Of a stretch of DNA of 64,000 nt, positions 47,157-58,145 are shown in pieces (the first letter of the stretch is position 1; each line of letters starts with the position of its first letter). Source of the DNA: Mesostigma viride (taxonomy: Eukaryota > Streptophyta > Mesostigmatophyceae > Mesostigmatales > Mesostigmataceae); the NCBI GenBank assembly GCA_009746045.1, contig RPFO01000241.1, forward strand, positions 27,374 to 91,373. Reading direction: 5' to 3'. A model generated the notes under the pieces. That model saw only the letters and a list, made by a program, of their open reading frames with translations. It made no database searches and was not told the origin of the DNA. Both the position numbers and the translations under genes were made by a program.

Positions 47157-48398
47157 ATGTCTTCGGACGACAATCTTTCAGAGCAGAGGTCTGGCCCTGG
47201 TGAGCACGGACCGGCTCAATTTTCTGTCGACCCTGGCCCAGGCGAGCACAGGGATGACAATAAGAATATGTCCGACCAGCCCCGGGAGGAGGGCTGCGGG
47301 CAGGGAAGTACTAGTAGTGACAACCAGCGTGCGCGTGATAAGGTGCTTCGGCGGGAGACCTTGCTTCAAGAGGCGAAGCTGCTGTCGGCAATCAAGAAAT
47401 GGGTTCCAGCCCCGCTGGTGCCTGGTGCTATTCAAGCAGACCGGGATCGCTTTGTAAGCTCTCTTGGGCCGTTTTTCCGCAGGCTCGCGGGCAACCGAGA
47501 CATCATTCCGGACTGGCTGGAGTTTCTTCGTGGAACCCCGCTGGGAGACCGCGAGAAAAACCACCCAGAGTGGATTTCGCTGCTGGATAGAGCACAGCGT
47601 CTGCGGTGGTCGCCGTTCGAGTTTCTGCGCCGAGCGAGGGAGACTTTTCTTCGTTCTATCACTGCCAAAACCTGCGACGAGATCGAGGAATTTGTAGATG
47701 CAAAGCCGAAGCCCGGGCAGACCATCATCGAGCACCTCAACTCTTACTACGACATGCTGGAGAAGCAGGGGCTCCGGTGGCCTGACGAGGCGGTGAATCT
47801 CCGATGGATCCAAAACTGTGCTCTGTCCGAATCCGAGAAGCGGAATTTGGTCGCCAACTGCCGCGGTTACCTGTGCGACACTCACCGATGCAGAGCTCAC
47901 CTCAAGGAGCTCCTGACGAATCAAACCCGTGTTTCCAGAGAAGGAGGTGCCGCGGAGGTGCCTCGTGTCGCCATGGTGATGGAGCAGCAACGGGAAATCT
48001 TCTGCTACAACTGCGGGCAGCCCGGGCACACACGCCGCGCATGTAAGGGTAAGGTTGTCGCTAATTCTGAGTCCTTCCCTCCCTGCACTTTCTGTAATAG
48101 GACTAACCATCTGGCTAAGGATTGCTACTTTCGCAAGTGCAAGTCTTGTGGCAATTCTGGACATGATGCGTCTGCCTGCAGGAGCAAGGCGGGCGCTGGA
48201 CCCAAGGATACCCAGATGGAGGTCCTCAAGCTGCTGCAGCAGATCTCCCAAGCCGTCAAGAGCGGTGCCCTTCGTGGTGGCGACGCTTCTCAGCCGCGTG
48301 GTGGTGACGCTTCCCAGCCGCGTGGTGGTGATGCTTCTCAGCCGCGGGGTGGCAATACCTCTCGTGGCCGCAAGAGGAAGCAGCAGCAGAAAAACTAG
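47157..48398 (+). CDS. gag: Gag polyprotein of element 2 with three zinc knuckles
   Basis: About 413 codons from the ATG at 47157 (an upstream in-frame ATG at 47136 lies in the LTR and is less likely). The N-terminal third is acidic; the middle (FFRRLAGNRDIIPDWLEFLR, KPGQTIIEHLNSYYDMLEKQ) has the helical look of a retroelement capsid. Three CCHC knuckles follow: CYNCGQPGHTRRAC, CTFCNRTNHLAKDC and CKSCGNSGHDASAC, which would bind genomic RNA. The tail repeats GGDASQPR three or four times and ends in a basic RKRKQQQKN-like stretch. The last codons read CAG_AAA_AAC_TAG, a probable -1 slip site into pol, whose frame is open across the gag stop. Confidence 0.9.
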   Translation: MSSDDNLSEQRSGPGEHGPAQFSVDPGPGEHRDDNKNMSDQPREEGCGQGSTSSDNQRARDKVLRRETLLQEAKLLSAIKKWVPAPLVPGAIQADRDRFVSSLGPFFRRLAGNRDIIPDWLEFLRGTPLGDREKNHPEWISLLDRAQRLRWSPFEFLRRARETFLRSITAKTCDEIEEFVDAKPKPGQTIIEHLNSYYDMLEKQGLRWPDEAVNLRWIQNCALSESEKRNLVANCRGYLCDTHRCRAHLKELLTNQTRVSREGGAAEVPRVAMVMEQQREIFCYNCGQPGHTRRACKGKVVANSESFPPCTFCNRTNHLAKDCYFRKCKSCGNSGHDASACRSKAGAGPKDTQMEVLKLLQQISQAVKSGALRGGDASQPRGGDASQPRGGDASQPRGGNTSRGRKRKQQQKN

Positions 48399-51300
48399 AT
48401 GATCCTCTCTGTTTATATAACCCCTACAGCGTCCTTATGGATGCTGATGAGAGTGGACTCATGGCAGATGAGGCCTGCCAGGTGGTAGGGGCTCCAGCAG
48501 TAACCCCTACTGACCGTAAAGCTGCCCCAGTGAGCAGCAGTAAAAGTGCCCCTGTTTGTGGCATTCCTATCCATGCCTGGAATAAAAAGAGTACCCCAGA
48601 GGGAACTCTTCCTGTAAATAATACATGTGGATCTGCTCCTGGTTGTAGACAGATGCCACATGGTGTTGCCCAGGTGAGCAACGTATCTGTGAACAATACA
48701 TGTGGTGCAGCTCCTGTTTGTAGCCAAGCACCCATTGATATTGTTAACAGTCAAGCTCCTCAGAGCAATAATCCTTGTTATATTGATAATAAAAACTTGG
48801 ACTCTTGCTCTGCCAGGAACGTGGATGCCCGTCCATGTCCTGAAGAGCCTGAGCCTAATGATTGTATTAATCTTAGGACTCTGGCTAAGAGTTTGCATGA
48901 TGCCTGTGGCCATGGAAACAATGCCATTAGGCTTGTTCAAGCCATTAATAACAAGGCTCTCTGGCAGGCTTATCAAGATGTCAGAGAACATTGTGTGTGC
49001 CAATTGTGTGCTAACAAGCCTTCCAAACGTCATGCAAAGCATCCTGCAGATGGTAGGGGTAATCTACAAGCTGATATCCTCTACTTCACCAATTACAGGC
49101 AATTGCCTTACTTGGTGGCTGTGGATGAATGGTCAGGCTACATTGGAATTGAACCTATGGCAGCAGGGGATGAGAATACTCTCCATGCCGCAGTTCTTGT
49201 TATTCTGCAGAAGTTTGCAGTTATTCATAAGCTGCAGATGGACTTGCAGTTTAACTGCCTGACCAAATACTCTGATCTGCCTTTCCTAAGGATTGTGGGT
49301 CGTGAAGATCACCAAGCCCAAGGCAAGGTTGACAGATATATACAGGAGCTTAAGAAGTTGGTAATATCCGGGGACTATCCTGAGATGTTTAAACCAACTT
49401 TTGCTGTCAGGTGTTTGGGTGCTGCAAAAGTGGAAAACACCATGAACAACCGTTTTCATACTATCAAGGTGCGTGGTGTTCCACGGCTGGTCTCACCTCG
49501 TGGACTAGCAGGTGGCCTCTACCCTGATGACATCATGCAGGCATGGAGTAAGCAGAGGTGGGCACAGTATGCTCATCTCTGTGAAAAGGATAAACAGAGA
49601 GGAGAATCATTAAAATTTGAGGTGGGAGACCAGGTGATCTTCCACAAAGAAAATGCTCCTGGTAAACGTGGTTATTGGCAGGGTCCAGGGACCATAACCT
49701 CAGTTGACCTGGAGATGAAAACTGCTGATGTGGTCTGGAATGGGACCACTTATCATCTGGCTTGGAATAGATTGAAGAGAGATCCAATGAACGTTCAAGA
49801 AAATCCCCTGGAAATTATGGCCCCTGAAGAGGCACTTGGATCTCCCAATCTTTCCTGTCCACCTTTGGCCAGTGAACAGGCTGGACTCCAACTACCAGAA
49901 AGGGCGGCCTCCCATCAACTGGAGCCTACTACTCAGCAAGCTCAGCCTAAGACATTGACTGGGATATCACAGGATGATATGGATGAAGCTGACTTGTTGG
50001 ATAATAGGGTGTCTGATCAGCACCGGAAGCTCCGGCCGTTGGAACATGGGCTTGAGACCCCTGGGCAGGTGGATAACATATTTCAGTCTGAACAGCCAAA
50101 GCTTGGATCCAATTACCCTGGTAATAAGCCATTGCCCTTGGAGACTGATGGGATTCCAGCCCAAGGAAGACAAGCTGAGGAGGGGTTGTCCAGGTTGAAC
50201 ACTCAGCTCGGCAAGAGAGGCAATCCTCAAGAGCTTCGGGATATTGTAAAGAAGCTCAAGCCCTCACTAAAGATTGCCAAAATAACTTCTCTTCTAGAGA
50301 AGGGCATGGACCTTGATGGCTTTGATGTGGATACCAAAGCAGAGGTCTCTGTCACCTCGCCCTTTAATGCTTTGCTGGATAAGTATTCCCTTGAACCCAG
50401 TCCATGGACTATTGTCCAAGACTTTGCGGGTAACACTGATCATCAAGTTCTTGGGAATATCACTATCCCATTCTTGGGTGAGTCTTTGACACTTTGTGTT
50501 GTTGATGGCTATAAGGGACCCACTCTCATTGGCCAGCCATTCTTGGTGACTCCCGGTGTTACCATTGTTGATGGCCCCAATAACACAAAGAGTCTCCTAA
50601 AAACCCATTGTGACCCAATTCCTCTGGAATCATTCAGATGTCTCTTGCCTCTTGAAATGTTCCAGAAGGCAAATTGGAAGACCGCCTGTGTCGGTTCAAT
50701 AAAAGGAGCAGAATGGGGAAGGGATATACCCCCAGCTTCTGAGCTGGTAGAACCCGCCCAGCTCAGTGTGACTTCTCTTGGTCTCACAAAAAGGTCATTT
50801 GCTGCTCATAGCCCCATGTCCTTTGATGATGTAGACCTGGATTGTCACACTTTCGCTGGCCTTGAGGCCTGGCGAGTAGCATTGGCGCGTGCGCTCCAGG
50901 AGTGGCAAACGCTGGATGTTTTTGAAGGCATTTCAGAACCTCCACCCAATGCTCAAATGCTTCAGTTGCGTTTTGTATGCAAGATGAAGAGCAAGCTTGG
51001 TGAGCCTCCCATACCAAACGCACGTCCAGTCGTGACCCAGTTCCATGGTACTACAGACTTTGATAAGGAGGAGCTGTACACTCCTGGCCTGTCACATCCT
51101 GTTCTCAGGCTTATTCTTAGTCTGTACCTTGGTGCTTTGGACTATGGCTTGGATTATGGAGCAGAAATTGATGACTTCACCAGGGCCTTTTTGCATGGTG
51201 ATCCTCAGGTGGCCAGAGCCACTTGGCAAGCTCAAAGACCCTGTTGTGTTAAGACCCCAGCATGCTGGATAGCTGAAGTAGGTCATCCCTACATGCAGCC

Positions 51301-52366
51301 TAAAGTGGGCTGGGAAGGACTGGTCAGCAGTCCAGTCATCTGGTATGAAACCATTGCTCCTGCCATCCAGGAGAGATGTCAGATGCAACAATCTCATCTT
51401 GCTTATTGTCTCTTTGTGGGGCAATCCAAAGGACAACCCACCTGGGCTACCTTACATGGAGATGATATGCAACGCATTGGTCCCAAGGGATGGTTGAATG
51501 AGACCTATAAAAGGCTCAATGACAAGTCCCCTATTGGTACCAGAGCATGGTTTAGTAAAAACAGCCAGGTACCTTACTGTGGCATTGGCTGTACCCTTTT
51601 CCAGGATGACAAAGGATGGCATCTTAAGCTGCAATCGGCGAAGGGGTATAAAGAAAAAGTAATAACTCAGTTGCCCAAGAGAGTAACTGAGGAGAATGCC
51701 CCTACGGTTAAAGGTCAACTGGGTTGGCTGGCTGCCACAACTAACCCTGACCTGGCAGTACAGAGTAGGATGCCAGACTCTGTTGTTGTAGGAGAAGGAA
51801 GGAGGCGCCTGGAGAGCTGCCTCAATGAATCTCCTGACTTGGTGTTGTCCGGTGTAGACTGGCATGGGCGCATCATCATAGACGCCTACACAGATGCTAG
51901 CCAAGAGTCTAGATCTGCCAACAAGATTGGTGCCAGAGCCGGATGCCTGATCACCATCAGGAATGAAGGCAAACAGCCCTCGTTGGTATACTGGTCCAGT
52001 AACCTTCAGAGGAGGCGGTTTGCTGGCATTGACACCGCTGAGTGCAGGGCATACGCCATGTGCATTCGCGATGCCATATACATAAGAGAGCTACTCTTAT
52101 GGTGTCTGAGTCAGATAAGACCTCAACCCGTGATTGATGTCAGGGTTTATTGTGATAATAAGCCCGTGGTCTCTTTTATCAAGAATGAGAGGGCCACTAC
52201 TACTGACTTGGACTACCTTGTGGCAAAGGAGTTGTCCAGCCACTGTATAACCATACATCTGCCAGGACACTCAAATCCTGCTGATGCTATGACCAAGCTT
52301 CCACGACTGGCCCTTAATGGGTACCAGTTGCTGCGGTCCATGATGGCTGGGAAACCCTTGTCATGA
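48399..52366 (+). CDS. pol: Pol polyprotein of element 2: integrase, protease-like, RT, RNase H
   Basis: Open in the -1 frame relative to gag from upstream of 48398; the first ATG is 48437 (1309 codons). Residues from that Met: Cys-rich spacer (1-140); integrase zinc LHDACGHG...HCVCQLC (about 153-195); catalytic LQADILYF (213), LQMDLQF (266), and QGKVDRYIQ (about 297) where Glu is expected but Asp is read; a YWQGPGTI segment like GPY/F (about 414); protease-like VDTKAEVS (631) with LIGQPFL; RT motif A DDFTRAFLHG (about 911) and LHGDDM (about 1006); RNase H DAYTDAS (1147), TAECRAY, VYCDNKPV and NPADAMTKL. It would process, copy and integrate the element. The protease-like position and the HGDD motif match element 1. 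Confidence 0.9.
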
Positions 52367-52634
52367 GGAGTAATCTGGGAGCCTGAGCCTAATGCTCCTC
52401 CTGTAGGTTTTTATCCCCCTGGAGGTTTTGTCCTCTCTGGAGAAGAGGTTTTCCTTCAGATTTGGGTTTTCCCTACAGCAGGTTACACCAACCATGCAAT
52501 GATGAGATGCAAACTCCATAAGACCCAAGTGAGTCCCCATTGCCCACATATGTGAAAGTGAACTGGCCAGGTGCGGCCGAACATCAATGAATACATCTAA
52601 GCCTTATCACTTTCACAAGGGAAAGAATGGCTGG
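52367..52634 (+). other. 3' untranslated region and polypurine tract of element 2
   Basis: No coding. The last bases before the 3' LTR, AAGGGAAAGAATGGCTGG, form a plausible polypurine tract. Confidence 0.6.
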
Positions 52635-53116
52635 AGTTGGTTGGAGACCCATCTAGGGTCCACATGGGTCCTCAGAGATAGAGGATCTTGTACAGATTAC
52701 TACAATATACTTTATTGTAGTATTGGGCCAATGGCTGTACTTCACTAGTACTCGCCAATGGGATAACGCCACGTAGAATATGTGGGCGTCTCCCAGGCCT
52801 CCACGTCACCGGCTGGTCAAGGGCCGGTGTAGTACTGTCAATAGGACTGAGCCGACTATCGGCCTATTATGTATGCGCATCTGCCTTGGTACCTCCTAGA
52901 GGATTCTAGAAGTATCTAACACGCGGCATGCACTGAACTACACGGAATGCATGTCCACGTAGGATATTCAGCAAGACTGATGAAGGTGCCAAGCGCAATA
53001 GAATATATGCGCAACGAAGACGAATTATGCAGCAACGACAATAACGTATGAGAACAATAAACACAACGTTCATTTCATGCTTTCTGATTTACATCGCATT
53101 CCATTTATTTGCAACT
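52635..53116 (+). repeat. 3' LTR of element 2
   Basis: 482 bp, identical by eye to 46662-47143; followed by the TACAC duplication and then the 40-bp array. Confidence 0.95.
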
Positions 53117-55325
53117 TACACCGCGCACGCAAGGGGCGGCTGCACACACGTACATACACCGCGCACGCAAGGGGCGAGTGCACACACACGTACACACACC
53201 GCGCACGCAAGGGGCGGCTGCACACACACGTACACACACCATGCACGCAATTGCCGGCATGCACACACACGTACATCCACTGCGCACGCAAGGGGCAACT
53301 GCACACACATGTACACACGCTTGGGGCGGCTGCACTCACATGTACACACACCGCGCACGCAAGGGCCGGCTGCACACACACGTACATACACCGCGCACGC
53401 AAGGGGCAACTGCACACACACGTACACACACCATGCACGCAAGGGCCGGCTGCACTCACATGTACACACACCATGCACGCAAGGGCCGGCTGCACACACA
53501 CTTACACACACAATGCACGCTTGGGGCAACGGCACTCACATGTACATACACCATGCACGCAAGGGGCGGCTGCACACACACGTACACACACCATGCACGC
53601 AAGGAGCGACTTCACGCACAGGTACACTCACCATGCACGCAAGGGGCGGCTGCACACACACGTACACACACCGCGCACGCAATTAAGGGACGGCTGCACA
53701 CACACGTACATACACCGCGCACGCAAGGGGCAACGGCACTCACATGTACATACACCATGCACGCAAGGGGCGGCTGCACACACACGTACACACACCATGC
53801 ACGCAAGGAGCGACTTCACGCACAGGTACACACACCATGCACGCAAGGTTCGGCTGCACACACATGTACATCCACCGCGCACGCAAGGGGCGAGTGCAAA
53901 CACATGTACATACACCATGCACGCAAGGGGCGGCTGCACACACGTGTACATCCACCGCGCACGCAAGGGGCGAGTGCACACACACGTACACACACCGCGC
54001 ACGCAAGGGGCGGCTGCACACACACGTACACACACCATGCACGCAATTGCCGGCATGCACACACACGTACATCCACCGCGCACGCAAGGGGCAACTGCAC
54101 ACACATGTACACACACCGCGCACGCTTGGGGCAGCTGCACTCACATGTACACACACCGCGCACGCAAGGGCCGGCTGCACACACACGTACACACACCATG
54201 CACGCAATTGCCGGCATGCACACACACGTACACACACCGCGCACGCAAGGGGCGGCTGCACACACACGTACACACACCATGCACGCAATTGCCGGCATGC
54301 ACACACACGTACATCCACCGCGCACGCAAGGGGCAACTGCACACACATGTACACACACCGCGCACGCTTGGGGCAGCTGCACTCACATGTACACACACCG
54401 CGCACGCAAGGGCCGGCTGCACACACACGTACATACACCGCGCACGCAAGGGGCAACTGCACACACATGTACACACACCGCGCACGCAAGGGGCAACTGC
54501 ACACACACGTACACACACCGCGCACGCTTGGGGCGGCTGCACACACACGTACCTACACCGCGCACGCAAGGGGCGGCTGCACACACACGTACATCCACCG
54601 CGCACGCAAGGGGCAACTGCACACACATGTACACACACCGCGCACGCTTGGGGCAGCTGCACTCACATGTACACACACCGCGCACGCAAGGGGCGGCTGC
54701 ACACACACGTACATCCACCGCGCACGCAAGGGGCAACTGCACACACACGTACATCCACCGCGCACGCAAGGGGCGGCTGCACACACACGTACACACACCG
54801 CGCACGCAAGGGGCAACTGCACACACATGTACACACACCGCGCACGCTTGGGGCGGCTGCACACACACGTACCTACACCGCGCACGCAAGGGGCGGCTGC
54901 ACACACACGTACATACACCGCGCACGCAAGGGGCAACTGCACACACATGTACATACACCGCGCACGCAAGGGGCAACTGCACACACATGTACACACACCG
55001 CGCACGCAAGGGGCAACTGCACACACACGTACACACACCGCGCACGCTTGGGGCGGCTGCACACACACGTACCTACACCGCGCACGCAAGGGGCGGCTGC
55101 ACACACACGTACATCCACCGCGCACGCAAGGGGCAACTGCACACACATGTACACACACCGCGCACGCTTGGGGCAGCTGCACTCACATGTACACACACCG
55201 CGCACGCAAGGGCCGGCTGCACACACACGTACATCCACCGCGCACGCAAGGGGCAACTGCACACACACGTACATCCACCGCGCACGCAAGGGGCGGCTGC
55301 ACACACACGTACACACACCGCGCAC
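53117..55325. repeat. 40-bp minisatellite, segment D (about 55 units)
   Basis: Begins with a copy of the sequence from about 44694 onwards, including the rare CGCAATTAAGGGACGGC unit (45261 and 53677). It therefore continues, after element 2, the duplicate block that started before the insertion. Confidence 0.97.
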
Positions 55326-55770
55326 ACTATACTATAAACTTACGGCCCGTACACGTATACGGGCCCCGTATACGGCCCGTAAACGTATACGGGCTCCGTA
55401 TACGTTACGTAAACTTTACTTCAATATACGACAAAAAGTATACGGGCCGTAAAGTTTACGGCCCGTATACTTTTTGTCGTATACTTTAGTAAACTTTACG
55501 GCCCGTATACTTTTTGTCGTATACTTTAGTAAAGTTTACTTTAGTATACGAAAAAAAGTATACGGGCCGTAAAAATTACTACCGTATACTTTTTGTCGTA
55601 TACTTTAGTAAATTTTACTTTAGTATACGACAAAAAGTATACGGGCCGTAAACTTTACGGCCCGTATACTTTGTGTCGTATGCTGCAGTAAATTTACTAC
55701 CGTAAACGACACAAAGTATACGGGCCGTAACATTTACGGCAAGTATACTTTGTGTCGTATGCCTTACAGG
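55326..55770. repeat. Left multi-palindrome terminal block
   Basis: Repeated AGTATACGGGCCGTAAA and TTTACGGCCCGTATACT arms, spaced by ACTTTTTGTCGTATAC words, give at least four mutually complementary hairpins in 445 bp. Confidence 0.88.
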
Positions 55771-57119
55771 CCATTTTTTACGTCCACTTGGCGTCCACTA
55801 GAATTAATGTCACGCTACGTACACGCCGCGTACACCGAACCGAGCCTAGTACGGGGCCGTAACCGAAACAGTCCCCGGTTAGGGTCTTGTTGTTGTTGTT
55901 GTTGTTGTTGTGTCCCACGCCGCACATGGGCAGCAGAGAATCTATACTGGCCGATACGGTCTTGTACTCGTCCCGTTCTAGGTACGGCACAGAGCGGTTG
56001 CGTGTTGTTCTTGTTCTTGTTCTTGTTCTTGTTCTTGTTGTTGGTTCCCACGCCGCGGAAGTTAGTTAGTTAGTTAGTTGAATCCCACGCCGCGGAAGTT
56101 GTTGTTGTTGTTGTTGTGTCCCACGCCGCGGAAGTGCAGCAGAGATTCTATATTTGCCGAGGGCCGGATAGAACGGTTGCGTGTACGGGACTGGTTTCAG
56201 GAACGCCCCCGTACCTGTGCTAGTCGAGTTTGCAGGTGGGGAGTTGTGAACCGCCGCGCCGGGCGAGAACGATTTTTCGAATTTATCAACGATCACAAGC
56301 GTCTGCCCTTGCAACGCTTGCCTCATAATTAGCCGGCCATGCCGATTTGCAGTCGCCAGCCGGTCAGTAGTGGTGAAAGAATATTTGGACTAAAAAAGAA
56401 TCGCGGGCTTATTGCGCCTGAAGAAGAAGAAAGCCAAAGGCGCACTAGGACAAGCCTTTGGAGCCGCAGTTTAGCATGATTGAGTTATCATTTTTCCAGC
56501 CATCTACAGCGCTCTCTCCGATACAGCTAGCCTACCATGGCGTAGTCCTTAGCCAGCTACATCAATTTGTTCGTCTTTGTTCCTAAAGGAAATTTAAATT
56601 TCGTGACATCGTGCGCATGCGGCATTTCACGAAGCTACTGCAATCGCATTACGCTAAACAAAGTAAGCCAATGTTCCTAATCAGCGCCCGCATATGCATG
56701 CCACGTTTAGTCGCAAGGAGTCGCATCGGCTATCTGTCTCACACTTTGTTAATCATCGCTCATTTGCTTACTGCTCCATGAGGGGAGCTGTGTACTACTG
56801 ATTCTCTATCTTTTATGTATGGCAGTCGACTTAATGTCTTTTGCCATTCTTCAGGTTTCCACTCGTTCCCGTCGCTTGACAGGCTACTAAAGATGCCTTT
56901 GAGTTACACGACATTTTCGGCCTCGTTTACTCTACACCCGGCACATCTGGGCTACTCATTATGTGCCGATGTCCACCGTAAGTTATTCAAGTTTTTTGCC
57001 TTGCATGGTTGTCAGTTTTGCTGGGCAATTTCTCCCCACCGAGATCTCTTTTTTCGCTTTGGCAACGCCATGCTATTGTATGGTATGCCTTCGTGCCATG
57101 CTAGTGGGTAGGTAGGTTC
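55771..57119. other. Unassigned interior DNA with TTG and GTTCTT repeats
   Basis: Short trinucleotide and hexanucleotide repeats (TTG near 55887 and 56100; TTCTTG near 56010) sit beside a recurring CCCACGCCGC word (near 55915, 56048, 56085, 56120). A 98-codon frame at 56815-57111 has no recognised motif. Confidence 0.5.
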
Positions 57120-57189
57120 ACGTGCTTGTTCGTTGTCAAGAGAGGAATGCGTGTGGGTGGGTGGGTGAACGCACTTTTTCCCTGTCAAG

Positions 57190-58145
57190 GGAGGGATGCA
57201 TGTGGGGTGGGTGAGTGCAAGTGCTTTTTCCTGTCAAAGGAGGGATGCATGTGGGGTGGGTGAGTGCACGTGCTTGTTCCTTGTCAAGGGAGGGATGCAC
57301 GTGGGGTGGGTGGTTGCACGTGCTTTTTCCTTGTCAAAGGAGGGATGCATGTGGGGTGGGTGAGTGCACGCGCTTGTTCCTTGTCGAGGGATGCATGTGG
57401 GGTGGGTGGGTGCACGCGCTTGTTCCTTGTCAAGGGAGGGGTGCATGTGCAGTAGGTGGGTGCACGTGCTTGTTTCTTGTAAAGGGAGGACTGCATGTGG
57501 GGTGGGTGGCTGCATGCGCTTGTTCCTTGTCAAGGGAGGGACGCAGGTGGGGTGGGTGGGTGCACATGCTTCTTCCTTGTCAAGGGAGGGATGCATGCAC
57601 GGTGGGTGGGTGCATGTGTGTGTTCTTTATCAAGGGAGGGATGCATTGCAGTAGGTGGGCCCACATGCTTGTTTCTTGTAAAGGGAGGGGTGCATGTGGG
57701 GTGGGTGGGTGCACGTGCTTGTTCCTTATCAAGGGAGGGATGCTTGTGCATGAGGTGGGTTCACGTGCTTGTTTCTTGTAAAGGGAGGGATGCATGTGGG
57801 GTGGGTGGGTACACATGCTTGTTCCTTGTCAAGGGAGGGATGCATGCCCGGTGGGTAGGTGCATGCTCTTGTTCCTTGTCAAGGTAGAGATGCATGTGGG
57901 TGGGTGGGTGCATGAAATTGTTCCTTGTCAAGGGAGGGACGCAGGTGGGGTGGGTGCACATGCTTCTTCCTTGTCAAGGGAGGGATGCATGCGCGGTGGG
58001 TGGGTGCATGTGTGTGTTCTTTATCAAGGGAGGGATGCATTGCAGTAGGTGGGCCCACATGCTTGTTTCTTGTAAAGGGAGGGGTGCATGTGGGGTGGGT
58101 GGGTGCATGCGCTTGTTCCTTGTCGAGGGAGAGATGCATGTGGGC
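57190..58145. repeat. 50-bp minisatellite (CTTGTTCCTTGTCAAGGGAG)
   Basis: About 19 units of roughly 50 bp: ATGCATGTGGGGTGGGTGAG, TGCACGTGCT, TGTTCCTTGT, CAAGGGAGGG. A ~390-bp block is duplicated (ATGCTTCTTCCTTGTCAAGG at 57567 and 57960, followed by the same GCATTGCAGTAGGTGGGCCC unit). Confidence 0.93.

Larger units (their letters stand above)
46662..53116 (+). mobile_element. LTR retrotransposon 2 (copia-order), complete and apparently intact
   Basis: 6455 bp with 482-bp LTRs (46662-47143; 52635-53116) that look identical by eye, ends AGTT...AACT, and TACAC duplicated on each side. Gag and Pol are both open. The first bases of the LTR, AGTTGGTTGGAGAC, nearly match element 1's AGTTGGATGGAGAC, so the two families are related. 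The undisturbed target sequence survives as a paralogue at 44664-44730. Likely autonomous. Confidence 0.95.

Noticed and set aside
27473-55325. Open frames of over 1000 codons (His/Thr-rich on plus, Cys/Val-rich on minus) in the 40-bp array
   Set aside because: The 40-bp unit has no stop in most frames and 40 is not divisible by 3, so several frames on both strands stay open together. There is no unique N-terminus and no preference for one frame.
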